64,000 bases of DNA from Bin87 sp034420475 (lineage in GTDB: Bacteria; Chloroflexota; Dehalococcoidia; Lucifugimonadales; UBA3495): NCBI GenBank assembly GCA_034420475.1, contig DAOULH010000038.1:1-64000 (forward strand), given 5' to 3'. Position 1 is the first letter of the stretch, and every line of letters starts with the position of its first letter. This document shows positions 8,782 to 17,046 of this stretch, in pieces. The position numbers were made by a program, and so were the translations under genes. The notes below the pieces were generated by a model, which was not told the origin of the DNA, searched no databases, and saw only the letters and a program-made list of their open reading frames with translations.

Positions 8782-9348
8782 ATGCTCAACTACCTTCGTC
8801 CCCGCGACCTTGACCCGGTCGCTGCCCTCGCCGCCGCGGCGATCATCATCTTTGCCATCTTCGCTTGGACGGTAAACACGGACATAGCCGACCCCAACGA
8901 CCTGAGCGTGGCCGGCTGGGGCTGGAAACTGTGGCAGATCGGCCCGCTGGTGATGGGCTTTGCCGGCGCCTGGTGGTTCTGGTTGAGCACCCGCCGCGCG
9001 GCCTGGGTGCGCAGCCTGGCCCTGGCGGCGCTGGCGCTGATGGTTTTCATCAACGGGTACACCGGCCTGTTCGGCGATTACTGGGGAGACGTGTGGCGCA
9101 CGGTCAACCCGCTGTTCATCGCCTCGTGCAGCGTTTCGGCGGTGGCCCTGTGGCGGTGTGGCTGCACGGCCGGCAAGGTGGGAGCGGTGTTGCCGGCTAT
9201 CCTGGGGGCCGTGGTCTTCGCCAACGCCTACTTCGTCAACAACGCGGTCCTGTGGATGATCCTGGACCCGATGCGGATGCTCACGGAACTCACCTGGGCC
9301 GCCGTCGCCAACAAGGCCAACGTCGCTGCGCCCGACGCCCCGGACTAA
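8782..9348 (+). CDS. Hypothetical integral membrane protein
   Basis: A 188-residue protein with about five hydrophobic stretches: near residues 13-30, 50-67, 76-95, 108-125 and 134-155. It has many Trp residues (GWGWKLWQIG, AWWFWL). I do not recognise a family. It lies directly after a MITE-like repeat and just before an ATL DNA-repair gene whose probable TTG start follows 5 bases after this stop, so the two may be co-transcribed. The ATG at 8782 is the only good start seen; no strong ribosome site precedes it. Confidence 0.65.
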   Translation: MLNYLRPRDLDPVAALAAAAIIIFAIFAWTVNTDIADPNDLSVAGWGWKLWQIGPLVMGFAGAWWFWLSTRRAAWVRSLALAALALMVFINGYTGLFGDYWGDVWRTVNPLFIASCSVSAVALWRCGCTAGKVGAVLPAILGAVVFANAYFVNNAVLWMILDPMRMLTELTWAAVANKANVAAPDAPD

Positions 9349-9353
9349 TCTCG

Positions 9354-9731
9354 TTGGACGAAGTAATCTCGTTGGACGCTGCGCCCGACCTGCCGCCGGT
9401 GTACCAGCGCGTGCTGGAGGTGGTGCGTCAGATCCCTCGCGGCCAGGTGGCAACCTACGGGCAGATCGCCCAGATCGTCGGCGGCTGCACGCCGCGCATG
9501 GTCGGCTTCTGCCTGGCGTCGCTGGGCCGGTATCCCGAGGAGCAGCGCCGTGAAATCCCGTGGCAGCGGGTCATCAACGCCCAGGGGAAGATCAGCCCCC
9601 GCGGCGAGGGCTTGGGCGCACTGCTGCAACGCGAACTGCTGGAGGCAGAGGGCGTTGAGTTCAGCGACGCCGGCCGGGTCAGCTTTCGGCGGTTCGGCTG
9701 GCTGGACCCATACGAGGGGGAAGGACGCTGA
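9354..9731 (+). CDS. Alkyltransferase-like (ATL/MGMT-like) DNA-repair protein
   Basis: The roughly 110-residue core matches the DNA-binding domain of O6-alkylguanine methyltransferases: VYQRVLEVVRQIPRGQVATYGQIA, then a helix-turn-helix and IPWQRVINAQGKIS. In active MGMT the motif reads PCHRV; here Trp replaces the cysteine acceptor, the hallmark of ATL proteins. ATLs bind alkylated guanines and hand them to nucleotide excision repair. No ATG fits: TTG at 9354 is likely, with TTG at 9372 or GTG near 9400 as options. The 5' end lies in a direct repeat (taatctcgttggacg twice). Confidence 0.85.
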   Translation: MDEVISLDAAPDLPPVYQRVLEVVRQIPRGQVATYGQIAQIVGGCTPRMVGFCLASLGRYPEEQRREIPWQRVINAQGKISPRGEGLGALLQRELLEAEGVEFSDAGRVSFRRFGWLDPYEGEGR

Positions 9732-9743
9732 AGTCGCGGTCCA

Positions 9744-11078
9744 CTATATTTCTTTCACTCGGCCAACGAACAGGATAGCGTCCGTCTCTCTATCGCGTAT
9801 CAGGAATATGAAGGGCCTATCGACGGTTACGTCGATGGGCTGGGGTCTTGCGGACTCCACCTGCATCACCACTGCCGTGGCCGCAGCCGCCTCGGTGCCC
9901 TCTTCATCCACCGACACGAAAGCTTTGTGAATGATGTTCCTGATGTACAGACACTCCTCGTCTCCTGCAAGGCACGACTTGCCGTCCATGCCGGAAAACT
10001 CGGCAGTGGCGGCATCAAAGGGGTTGGACATCCCCATCCCCTGGAAGATTTCGGCCATCAGGAACTGGGACTCGAACTCAAACCTCGGCATTTTCAGATT
10101 AACTTCGCGGTCCGCGAGTTCTCCGATGATGCGCTCCACGAGGGCGGCATCCAGACGGTCTTCGAACTCCTCAAAGCGTCCCGTGGCCGGCAAGAGTACG
10201 GTCATGGACAACTGGTGCCCGACGTAGGGCAAGTCCACGGCCTGGTAGCCCTCGCCGCTGGCATAGCCGAATGCCTCGGTGGTCCGCATCATCGGCACGC
10301 CGACGCTGCTGCCGTCCAGCCGGTGGAAAGGCGCCGTTCCGGTTCCGCCTTCCTCAAAGGGGCATTGCCATCCAGCGTTGAAATAGATGGCGTTGGTGAG
10401 GACCATCCGCGTCAACGTGCTGATGACGTCCGGTGGGATCAGGTCCCTGATCCGGTCTTCCGTGCGTTCCGCAACCCAGTCATTTATGATGACTCTGGAC
10501 TCCTCCGGACTTCCTCGAAAGTCCACCGGCCTCACTCCCGCTCCGTAGCTCTCGGCGAGCAGGTCCAGGAACGAATCCAGGAATGGGTGGTCCTGCTGCC
10601 CCCAGACCGCGTTGGCAATATTCAACCTGAACCCTTTTCCATCCCCGCTTCCGGCGACCTGGCTCCGGGAGGCAAGATCGAGGTCCAGGGCGTTGAAGGT
10701 CGGGTGCAGCCTGTCCTGAGCAAGACTGAACCGGAGCGTGTCCGCCATCTGGCTTTCCGTCTCGCCGCTGGCGCCCGCGTAGGTCATAGCCAGGGCCAGC
10801 GAAATGCTGTAGGGCGAATAGAACAGGTTGCCGTCCGCCGCCGCCAAAGCCCGATACAAGTCGAAGGCGAAGGCGTTGTTGCCGCGCGCCAACTCCGTCA
10901 GTTCCACATCCGTGGCCGATGGCGCGGCTCGCTGCTTCGTAGAACGTACCTCGTCGTCCTGCGGGCCGCCAATACATCCCGCCGCGGCCATCGTCAGGAT
11001 AATCAACAGCCCTGCGACCGCGCTGAACGTCCGCACTTCCGCGTGTCTGTGTCCAGGCCCCTTGCCGCAAAGTCTCAT
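9744..11078 (-). CDS. Serpin-family protease inhibitor, lipoprotein
   Basis: The 444-residue protein starts with a lipoprotein signal (lipobox AAAGC, Cys35) and then a full serpin fold: NLFYSPYSISLALAMTYAGA, NDWVAERTEDRI, LTNAIYFNAGWQ, MPRFEFES and the closing DRPFIFLIRD. The reactive-centre hinge GTEAAAATAV has the small residues needed for the inhibitory conformational change, so it should be a true inhibitor. Counting from the hinge puts the cleavage site near VESA, with Glu at P1, but loop length may vary. I start at 11078 because a longer frame would run into the tRNA-Leu gene. Confidence 0.92.
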   Translation of the reverse strand: MRLCGKGPGHRHAEVRTFSAVAGLLIILTMAAAGCIGGPQDDEVRSTKQRAAPSATDVELTELARGNNAFAFDLYRALAAADGNLFYSPYSISLALAMTYAGASGETESQMADTLRFSLAQDRLHPTFNALDLDLASRSQVAGSGDGKGFRLNIANAVWGQQDHPFLDSFLDLLAESYGAGVRPVDFRGSPEESRVIINDWVAERTEDRIRDLIPPDVISTLTRMVLTNAIYFNAGWQCPFEEGGTGTAPFHRLDGSSVGVPMMRTTEAFGYASGEGYQAVDLPYVGHQLSMTVLLPATGRFEEFEDRLDAALVERIIGELADREVNLKMPRFEFESQFLMAEIFQGMGMSNPFDAATAEFSGMDGKSCLAGDEECLYIRNIIHKAFVSVDEEGTEAAAATAVVMQVESARPQPIDVTVDRPFIFLIRDRETDAILFVGRVKEI

Positions 11079-11174
11079 GAAGTTCTCCGATTTCAATGAG
11101 AGGACCGGCCCATCGGGGGCGCAGGTACGGCGGAAGTCGCGCTGAACGGGCGAGTTACTGAATTCGGTGCGTTC

Positions 11175-11259
11175 TGGTGGGGAAGGCGGGACTCGAACCC
11201 GCACGCCCGGGGGCACATGATCCTAAGTCATGCTCGTCTGCCAATTCCGACACTTCCCC
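11175..11259 (-). tRNA. tRNA-Leu (anticodon UAG)
   Basis: On the minus strand the acceptor ggggaag pairs with cttcccc and is followed by an encoded ACCA. The anticodon loop reads CTTAGGA, giving UAG. A long variable arm typical of leucine tRNA is present, and the T loop is GGTTCGAGTCC. Confidence 0.95.
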
Positions 11260-11317
11260 GCGTTCGCCATCGCAGCCACGGCGGGATGACCTGAACTGCG
11301 GGGCGATTAAATGAAAA

Positions 11318-11393
11318 TGGTGACCCGCCTCGGGGTCGAACCGAGAACCTGCTGATTAAGAGTCAGCTGCTCTGCCAGTTGAGCTAGCGGGCC
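11318..11393 (-). tRNA. tRNA-Lys (anticodon CUU)
   Basis: On the minus strand the gene begins ggcccgc and ends gcgggtc plus ACCA. The anticodon loop ACTCTTAAT gives CUU. D and T arms are regular. Confidence 0.95.
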
Positions 11394-11519
11394 AGGCCAT
11401 GGTGCGCCGGAACGCAGTTTCAGGCTACCAACAACGCCGTTTGGTGTCAATCACGCCAAGATGAAACACGCCAAGATGAAAGCGGATAGCGCGGCCTGCC
11501 GAAAAAACCTGAACCGACA

Positions 11520-11915
11520 TTAATTTTCGAGAGAGCCGCCCCAACCCAGCGACAGCCACTGGGCCGGCGCCAGCCGCTCACCCACCGGGTCCACCACCAG
11601 GTTGAAAGCCTCCAGCGTCGAAGCGCCCAGCAGGTAGTTGTCATCAGGGCCAAATATGACGGGACAGGGACGCTCGTCGCCATCAATGCTGAAGCGCGCG
11701 AAGCCGTAACCGTACTTCACCCGTCTCCCGTCGGCCAGGATGAAACCCAACTGCTGCTGTGGCTCGATCCGGAGCTGGGACATCAGCGACTCCGGCAGCA
11801 TCGAATGCGCCGCTCCGGTGCCCACCACCGGCTGCACCGGCGCCAGGTCGCCGCCGTCGAGATTGCCTATGGCCACGTCCACCTTGAACATCGACGTTCG
11901 TGATCTCTCCCGCAT
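11520..11915 (-). CDS. Retropepsin-like aspartic protease with the catalytic Asp lost
   Basis: A 131-residue clan AA aspartic-protease-like protein: PVVGTGAAHSMLPESLMSQL, then a two-strand LADGRRVKYGYGFARFSIDG hairpin, and YLLGASTLEAFNLVVDP near the end. The fold is complete, but the signature that should read VDTGAAHS has Gly in place of the catalytic Asp (GGC where GAC is expected). The dimer would therefore lack its active-site acid. It may be a pseudoenzyme or a recently inactivated gene. The start is the ATG at 11915. No neighbour suggests a function. Confidence 0.75.
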   Translation of the reverse strand: MRERSRTSMFKVDVAIGNLDGGDLAPVQPVVGTGAAHSMLPESLMSQLRIEPQQQLGFILADGRRVKYGYGFARFSIDGDERPCPVIFGPDDNYLLGASTLEAFNLVVDPVGERLAPAQWLSLGWGGSLEN

Positions 11916-12298
11916 CTATATGGACCGATTCTATCACTGCCCGCATGATCACCCGTGCGCCCGTTCCCCTCACGCGTACTTGGTTGTCGTCGCGCGGAGC
12001 GTGGCGATGCGCTCACGCACGCGCTATCCCGTCGAGGGAGAGGGAATACTCTTGGTGCGGGGTGAGTGGATCCCTGCTTCCGCAGAAGTATCCGTGTCAT
12101 CTGAAAATCCTGCCCATCCCGTCCATCCATGCCAAAGGAAATTTCGCTACTCCCTAATTCGGTAGGCAAATCCACGCCGGGGATGCTAATTTTTTGGGAG
12201 TAGCCAAATTCCCGACAACCACCGCAAAAGCGATCAAGGTGACCCGTGCTAGACTGCCTGCGTGGAACGATCAAGCAGGGCACCGCAAGGAGCGCGCT

Positions 12299-12574
12299 AT
12301 GACCAAAACAGTGAAGGCCCGATTCGCCAACGGGGTACTCACGCCGCTGGAAGCCATTGACCTGCCGGAAGGCGCGTTGGTTTCACTGGACATCGGAGAA
12401 ATCTCCACCACAGAGCCAGATGAGCGGGCCACCGAGACGGAACTTTCGCCCGTGGCCAGCCGTGCGAGCATCACGGACCGCAACGAACCGGTCAATTACA
12501 ACCGGCTGAACGATGAACTTATGGATCAGGAATACTTCGAGAAGGAACGGAGAATCAGGGAACGCAACGCATGA
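12299..12574 (+). CDS. AF2212/DUF104-type antitoxin
   Basis: A 91-residue protein whose first 35 residues (VKARFANGVLTPLEAIDLPE) form the DUF104 beta-strand domain found in antitoxins that partner PIN-domain toxins. The remainder is charged and probably disordered, wrapping the toxin. A ribosome site (AAGGAG, 12286-12291) decides the ATG at 12299 over an upstream in-frame ATG. Its stop overlaps the start of the PIN gene in an ATGA junction, showing a type II toxin-antitoxin operon. Confidence 0.8.
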   Translation: MTKTVKARFANGVLTPLEAIDLPEGALVSLDIGEISTTEPDERATETELSPVASRASITDRNEPVNYNRLNDELMDQEYFEKERRIRERNA

Positions 12575-12999
12575 TCGTACCGGACATCAACATGCTGATC
12601 TACGCTCACAAACCTGACGCCCCAGAGCATGACCTGGCGCAACGCTGGTGGCAAGACCTGGTCCATGGGACCGAAAGCGTCGGCATCCCTTGGGCAGTGG
12701 CAACAGGGTTTGTGCGCGTGATCAGCATTCCCGGAGTCCTAAGTCCTCCGGTGTCGCCGGCCAATGCGGCGGGCTCTGTAGCAGACTGGTTCCGACACGA
12801 CCATATCACTCCGATCAACCCGGGCGACGGCCATATGCGACTCTTCCAAGAAAACCTCGCCGTCGCCGGCAGCGGAACCAAGCTGGTGACAGACGCGCAC
12901 ATAGCCGCATTGGCGATGGAACACGAGGCGGAGCTCCACACCAACGATTCGGATTTCGCCCGCTTTCCCGGCCTACGCTGGCTAAACCCGCTCGCATGA
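12571..12999 (+). CDS. PIN-domain toxin (VapC-like ribonuclease)
   Basis: The 142-residue protein begins MIVPDINMLIYAHKPDAPEH, giving the first PIN acid (Asp5), and ends with the DAHIAALAMEH and HTNDSDFARFPGLRW acids. All the magnesium-binding positions expected of a PIN ribonuclease are present. VapC-type toxins cleave tRNA or rRNA. It overlaps the DUF104 antitoxin by 4 bases (ATGA). I do not assign a vapC symbol because the antitoxin is not a VapB. Confidence 0.88.
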   Translation: MIVPDINMLIYAHKPDAPEHDLAQRWWQDLVHGTESVGIPWAVATGFVRVISIPGVLSPPVSPANAAGSVADWFRHDHITPINPGDGHMRLFQENLAVAGSGTKLVTDAHIAALAMEHEAELHTNDSDFARFPGLRWLNPLA

Positions 13000-13536
13000 G
13001 CAATCCCAAGCCAGTTGCCGACCGTGCCCGAGTAGCGAAATCGCCTCATCCATGCCAACCAACCCCTTGCCCAAACCAGAACGCCCGTGCTATCCTGTTC
13101 CCCGCAGGTGATTGTCCCTCTTCGACCAGGTTCCCGGAAAACACGGCCAACAACCATCAGCATCCCAGTCGCTACCGGCATCCGCAGGAGACTGTCCCCG
13201 ATCACTCTAATCGGAGTAGTCGCCTCTGCCACCGCGCCCGCCACAGCGCGCCATGCTTCGGGCACCGTGCCCCCAGGCATGGAAAATGAGAGCCAAAAAC
13301 CCAAGCGCAATTCCTCCGGCCGTAGGGCTGATAACCTCCCGGAACCTGGTCAAATCGAGCAACTCGATCCCCAATCGCCTGCACCAACCAACCGCCAGTC
13401 ACCTGCAAAAGTCCAATCCCAAAGGAGCCACTGCAACCCAATCCAACCCAAATTCAATCCGTATCCTGTCCATCCTGTGCATCGATGTAAAAGCCAAACC
13501 CTCGGGACGCACCCACCCCAAGGAGCGTGATCCACC
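13000..13536. other. Intergenic region with repeat debris
   Basis: No convincing gene. The right part (about 13445-13495) holds a short direct-repeat motif, ccatcctgtgcatcgatgta, that occurs again at about 14486-14505. Open frames here on both strands are rich in Pro, Ser and Arg and have no domain I recognise. Confidence 0.55.
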
Positions 13537-14232
13537 ATGGGCAGCGTCCATCATCACCAGACCCAGGCCCGGCGCTTTCTATCGCTGGCCCGGTCCGACT
13601 TGGACTCCGCTGACTACCACCGCGCCGCCGACGCCTTGGCCCGCGCCGCATCCCACGCGGCCACCGCCGCGGTGGTGGAGCGGAACTGGATTAGCCATTA
13701 CACCCGCCGCCGGCTGACCAACTACCTGTTTCTCATGGCAGCGGAGGGGCGAATCTCCAACGGAGGTGTCCGCACCTTCCGCAACATCTACGGCCTTTCC
13801 CGCTGGCTGGCCGAAGCCGACCCCCGGGAGGCCCGACGCCTGTGCCGGCAGGCCCGCAACCGCGTGGCCATGCTCATCCGCTCCATTGAGGGCGCCATCG
13901 CCGGCCGGCCGGTCACGGGGCGCGGCCGGCGCCCGGTCAGGCCCACGCGTCGTCAGGCGCCCGGGTCGGTAGCGGAGATCGTCGCCCTGCCTGACTACCG
14001 GGAGATTGCCGAGGCCCACGGTCTGGTCAACGCGCCCCTGGCTCGTCGTCCCGATCCCCACGGCTTCTACCCCCGGGGCCTCACGCCTCCGCCCTGCGGC
14101 TGCCACCCGGAAAACCTGGACCTGCGCCGCGAGCCTTCCGCCATAGAGCTATCCCCTCTCTGGAAACGCGCCCTGGAGCGCACCTTCCGCGTCAAACTCC
14201 CCGACACCATCCCCGTCCGGGGCACGGCCTAA
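13537..14232 (+). CDS. Hypothetical protein with HEPN-like N-terminal helices
   Basis: The 231-residue protein starts with an amphipathic helical segment (RFLSLARSDLDSADYHRAAD and on to residue 50) that resembles small HEPN/TPR-like helical domains. The middle is basic (GRPVTGRGRRPVRPTRRQ) and the C-terminal 80 residues are Pro-rich with no recognised motif. It is bounded by repeats on both sides. I cannot assign a function; coding is supported by steady protein-like composition over the whole frame. Confidence 0.55.
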   Translation: MGSVHHHQTQARRFLSLARSDLDSADYHRAADALARAASHAATAAVVERNWISHYTRRRLTNYLFLMAAEGRISNGGVRTFRNIYGLSRWLAEADPREARRLCRQARNRVAMLIRSIEGAIAGRPVTGRGRRPVRPTRRQAPGSVAEIVALPDYREIAEAHGLVNAPLARRPDPHGFYPRGLTPPPCGCHPENLDLRREPSAIELSPLWKRALERTFRVKLPDTIPVRGTA

Positions 14233-14240
14233 CCTCCTTG

Positions 14241-14352
14241 TCATTGCGAGCGCAGCGCGGCAATCTCGCCACCGCCATGCTGTCATTGCGAGCGCAGCGC
14301 GGCAATCTCGCCACCGCCATGCTGTCATTGCGAGCGCAGCGCGGCAATCTCG
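14241..14352. repeat. 42-bp tandem array of the 'tcattgcgag' repeat half
   Basis: The sequence tcattgcgagcgcagcgcgg starts at 14241, 14283 and 14325, with an exact 42-bp period. The same end sequence bounds the longer palindromic elements at 31201-31306 and 41175-41274. Here only one half is present, amplified in tandem. Confidence 0.9.
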
Positions 14353-14381
14353 TCGCTGGCGGGGCAATGATGCCGGTAACG

Positions 14382-14445
14382 AGATCTCCATCACCGAACG
14401 GCTCCAATCCCGGCAATCCCCAAATCTCGAAAATCCTGCTTCTGA
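14382..14445. repeat. Partial copy of the 8652-8760 repeat
   Basis: The stretch from gagatctcc to aaatcctgcttctgac aligns with the centre and right arm of the element at 8652-8760. The left arm is missing. It abuts the tandem tcattgcgag array. Confidence 0.75.
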
Positions 14446-14595
14446 CGTTCCCCGCCGATCAATCCCGTCCCGTCCATCCCGTCCATCCTGTGCATCGATG
14501 TAAAATTACCCCGGTCGCCGTTTAAAGCGGGTACGCGTGAGGCCCGTTCCCGCGTTGAAAAATGCGCCCATCCCCTGCTAAAATTGTTGCGACGC

Positions 14596-14669
14596 TGGGG
14601 ATTAGTCTAGTGGTAAGACGCCTGACTCTGGATCAGGTATCACAGGTTCGAATCCTGTATCCCCAGCCA
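14596..14669 (+). tRNA. tRNA-Gln (anticodon CUG)
   Basis: Acceptor tggggat pairs with atcccca, then GCCA. The anticodon loop ACTCTGGAT gives CUG. The T loop is GGTTCGAATCC and CCA is encoded. Confidence 0.95.
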
Positions 14670-14859
14670 TTTCTTTTGCCCCTGCGCCCGGCCCCGGCGG
14701 GCGACGTAAGCGATGTTCCGGAGGGACCGGACGCAGCGCACGTCGCCCCGTTTGCCGCGCTGTTCCGCCCGGCCCCGGTCTCCGCCAAGGGCAGGTCAAT
14801 GGACACGGATCCATTGGAGTATAATCAGCGGCATACTCTCACATCCCCCAGGATACGTT

Positions 14860-15624
14860 ATGCCACGTCCTCGCAAATCTACCTCAGCAGCTCCGGCCGG
14901 TCCCCGAAATCGCAGGATTAACGTATCCGACCGGCTATCTCCGGTGACGGAGAATTACCTGCTGTCGTTGTACAAGATGTGGGAGGGCTCAGAAACTCCC
15001 ACCCTGACCCAACTGGCGGAAGCGTTGCGGCAGTTGCCGCCCACCGAGGGCCTCGGCACCTCGGTTCCCTCAGTTGCCGGTATGTTGCGGCGGATGCAGG
15101 AGCAGGGTTTGGTGGACGTCGGAAGTGACAAGCGGATCCGTCTGACCGACCGGGGCGTATCCGAGGGCGAGAACATCGCGCAACGGCACCGGCTGGCCGA
15201 GTGGATGGTGGTCAGCATCCTGGAAATGGAACTGCACGAGGCGCACGTCGAGGCCCACCAGCTTGAGCACGGCATGTCCGAAACCCTGGTGACCCGGCTG
15301 AAAGAACGTCTGGGCAATCCCACCCATTCGCCCTTCGGATGGCCCATTCCCGGCAGCGGCGCGGCCGGAACGACGCCGGGTGCCGTGACGCTGGACAACG
15401 CGGCCGCCGGCGCGCCCCACGTGGTTGACCGGGTACCCGAGGAAAACGCCGAACTGTTGAGGTTCCTGGCCGGAGCGCGCCTGGTGCCGTATCACAGCGT
15501 CACGGTGCTGGAAGGTATGCCGTACCTGGGCGTGATGCAGGTGGAGACTGAGGTGGACCGGGTGTCCATCGGCTACGACGTGGCGCGGCAGATCGTCGTT
15601 CGTCCCGACGAACCCGAATGCTGA
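14860..15624 (+). CDS. DtxR/MntR-family metal-dependent regulator
   Basis: A 254-residue iron- or manganese-sensing repressor. After a basic tail come the winged helix (ENYLLSLYKMWE, then SVPSVAGMLRRMQEQGLVDV as the recognition helix) and the dimerisation/metal domain HEAHVEAHQLEHGMSE with its metal ligands. The motif usually seen as CPHG.PIP appears here as SPFGWPIPG, so a cysteine ligand is replaced. A FeoA/SH3-like domain occupies roughly residues 185-250. It is the only regulator near the imelysin operon and the Fea1/FbpA genes, so control of those genes is a reasonable inference. Confidence 0.88.
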   Translation: MPRPRKSTSAAPAGPRNRRINVSDRLSPVTENYLLSLYKMWEGSETPTLTQLAEALRQLPPTEGLGTSVPSVAGMLRRMQEQGLVDVGSDKRIRLTDRGVSEGENIAQRHRLAEWMVVSILEMELHEAHVEAHQLEHGMSETLVTRLKERLGNPTHSPFGWPIPGSGAAGTTPGAVTLDNAAAGAPHVVDRVPEENAELLRFLAGARLVPYHSVTVLEGMPYLGVMQVETEVDRVSIGYDVARQIVVRPDEPEC

Positions 15625-15657
15625 CCCGATAACGTCCGTCTCCGGTTCGCGCTGGCC

Positions 15658-17046
15658 ATGCAGATCCATCCGGCTGGCTGGGTCAGTCTCCGCAAAGGGT
15701 TGGCGGGCGCGCCGGTTGACGGCGCATCAATCGCGGCGTTCCGCGTCATCTTCGGGCTGCTTGGCGTCCTCGTCGTGGCCCGCTTTTTCGCCCACGGATG
15801 GATCGGCCCGCTGTACGTGGAGCCGGACCACCACTTCACCTACCTGGGGTTCGGTTGGGTACGGCCCTGGCCCGGCTGGGGGATGCACGCGCACTTCATC
15901 GCGCTGGGTCTGCTGAGCCTCGGAATCGCGGCCGGCTATCGGCCGCGGCTTTGCGCCGCGCTGTTCGGCATCGGTTTCACCTATGTCGAACTGATCGACC
16001 GCACCACCTACCTGAACCACTATTACCTGATGAGTTTGGTGAGCCTGCTGCTGGCCGTCTTGCCCCAGCGACGGGAGGCAGCGCCACTATGGGCCATCTG
16101 GGCGCTGCGGGCGCAGATCGGCATTGTGTACGTGTTCGCCGGCATAGCCAAGCTCAACCCCGACTGGCTGCTCCACGCGCTGCCCCTGCGCATCTGGCTG
16201 TACCAGCACGGGGACCTGCCGCTGCTCGGCCCGATACTCCAGGAAACCTGGGTCGCCTACGCCATGAGTTGGGGCGGCGCCACGTTCGACCTGGCAATCG
16301 TGCCGGCGCTGTTGTGGCGACGCACCCGGCCTTTCGCCTACGCTACGCTGGTCGCGTTCCACCTGGCCACCTGGGTTTTGTTCCCCCAGCTTGGCGTATT
16401 TCCGTGGTTGATGATCGGGCTGTCGCTGGTGTTCTTCGAGCCCGAATGGCCGCGCCGGCTACCCGAGTGGCCGCGCCGGCTATTGGGGTTCCTTCGGATT
16501 CCCGCCCGTCGTCCCGACGGCGGGGTGCAACTTCCCGCCGGTCGCCCCTGGCGCGCCAATGCGGTCCTGGTGGCGTTGGCGCTGTTCGCCGCGGTTCAAT
16601 TGGCGCTGCCGCTGCGCCATTTCGCCTATCCGGGAAACGTCCGCTGGAACGAGGAGGGCTGCCGCTTCGCCTGGCGGGTGATGCTTTCGGAAAAGGTCGG
16701 CTTCGTGCAGTACCGCGTGCGTGACCTCGCAACTGACCAATCCTGGCTCGTTGAACCGGACGAATACCTGACGCCGCTGCAGGTCGAGCGAATGTCGTTC
16801 CAGCCCGACATGATCCAGCAGACCGCCGGCATAATCGCCGCGGATTTCGCGGAACGTGGGCATGGGGACGTCGTCGTGAACGCCGATGCCTTTGTGGTCT
16901 TCAACGGCCGACCCAACGCGCGGCTGATTGATCCCGACGTGGACCTGGCATCAGCCCGGCCCGGCTGGTCGCCAAAAGCGTGGGTTCTCCCTTACAAGCC
17001 CGATGCGGCTGCGGCTGAAAATAAGCCTGACGAGGGCAGGCGCTAA
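15658..17046 (+). CDS. HTTM-domain protein (vitamin K gamma-carboxylase-like)
   Basis: The 462-residue protein has a horizontally transferred transmembrane (HTTM) domain: several helices with FRVIFGLLGVLVVARFF, the signature YVELIDRTTYLNHYYL, and a later VYVFAGIAKLNPDW. A soluble beta-rich part begins at about residue 320. These match the bacterial relatives of vitamin K-dependent gamma-glutamyl carboxylase. The exact reaction in bacteria is uncertain. It ends 4 bases into the convergent imelysin gene (17043-18143), so transcription from both sides meets here. Confidence 0.85.
   Translation: MQIHPAGWVSLRKGLAGAPVDGASIAAFRVIFGLLGVLVVARFFAHGWIGPLYVEPDHHFTYLGFGWVRPWPGWGMHAHFIALGLLSLGIAAGYRPRLCAALFGIGFTYVELIDRTTYLNHYYLMSLVSLLLAVLPQRREAAPLWAIWALRAQIGIVYVFAGIAKLNPDWLLHALPLRIWLYQHGDLPLLGPILQETWVAYAMSWGGATFDLAIVPALLWRRTRPFAYATLVAFHLATWVLFPQLGVFPWLMIGLSLVFFEPEWPRRLPEWPRRLLGFLRIPARRPDGGVQLPAGRPWRANAVLVALALFAAVQLALPLRHFAYPGNVRWNEEGCRFAWRVMLSEKVGFVQYRVRDLATDQSWLVEPDEYLTPLQVERMSFQPDMIQQTAGIIAADFAERGHGDVVVNADAFVVFNGRPNARLIDPDVDLASARPGWSPKAWVLPYKPDAAAAENKPDEGRR

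Noticed and set aside
10828..11145. Open frame on the plus strand opposite the serpin gene
   Set aside because: It is antisense to strongly recognisable serpin coding sequence and shows no domain.
13087..13530. Plus-strand frame in the 13 kb intergenic region
   Set aside because: Pro/Ser/Gln-rich, passes through repeat sequences and has no ribosome site.
14241..14352. CRISPR array
   Set aside because: The three repeats are continuous 42-bp tandem copies without variable spacers and match dispersed MITE ends; no cas genes are present.
14238..14525. Frame encoding SLRAQRGNLATAM repeats
   Set aside because: It is the translation of the 42-bp non-coding tandem repeat.
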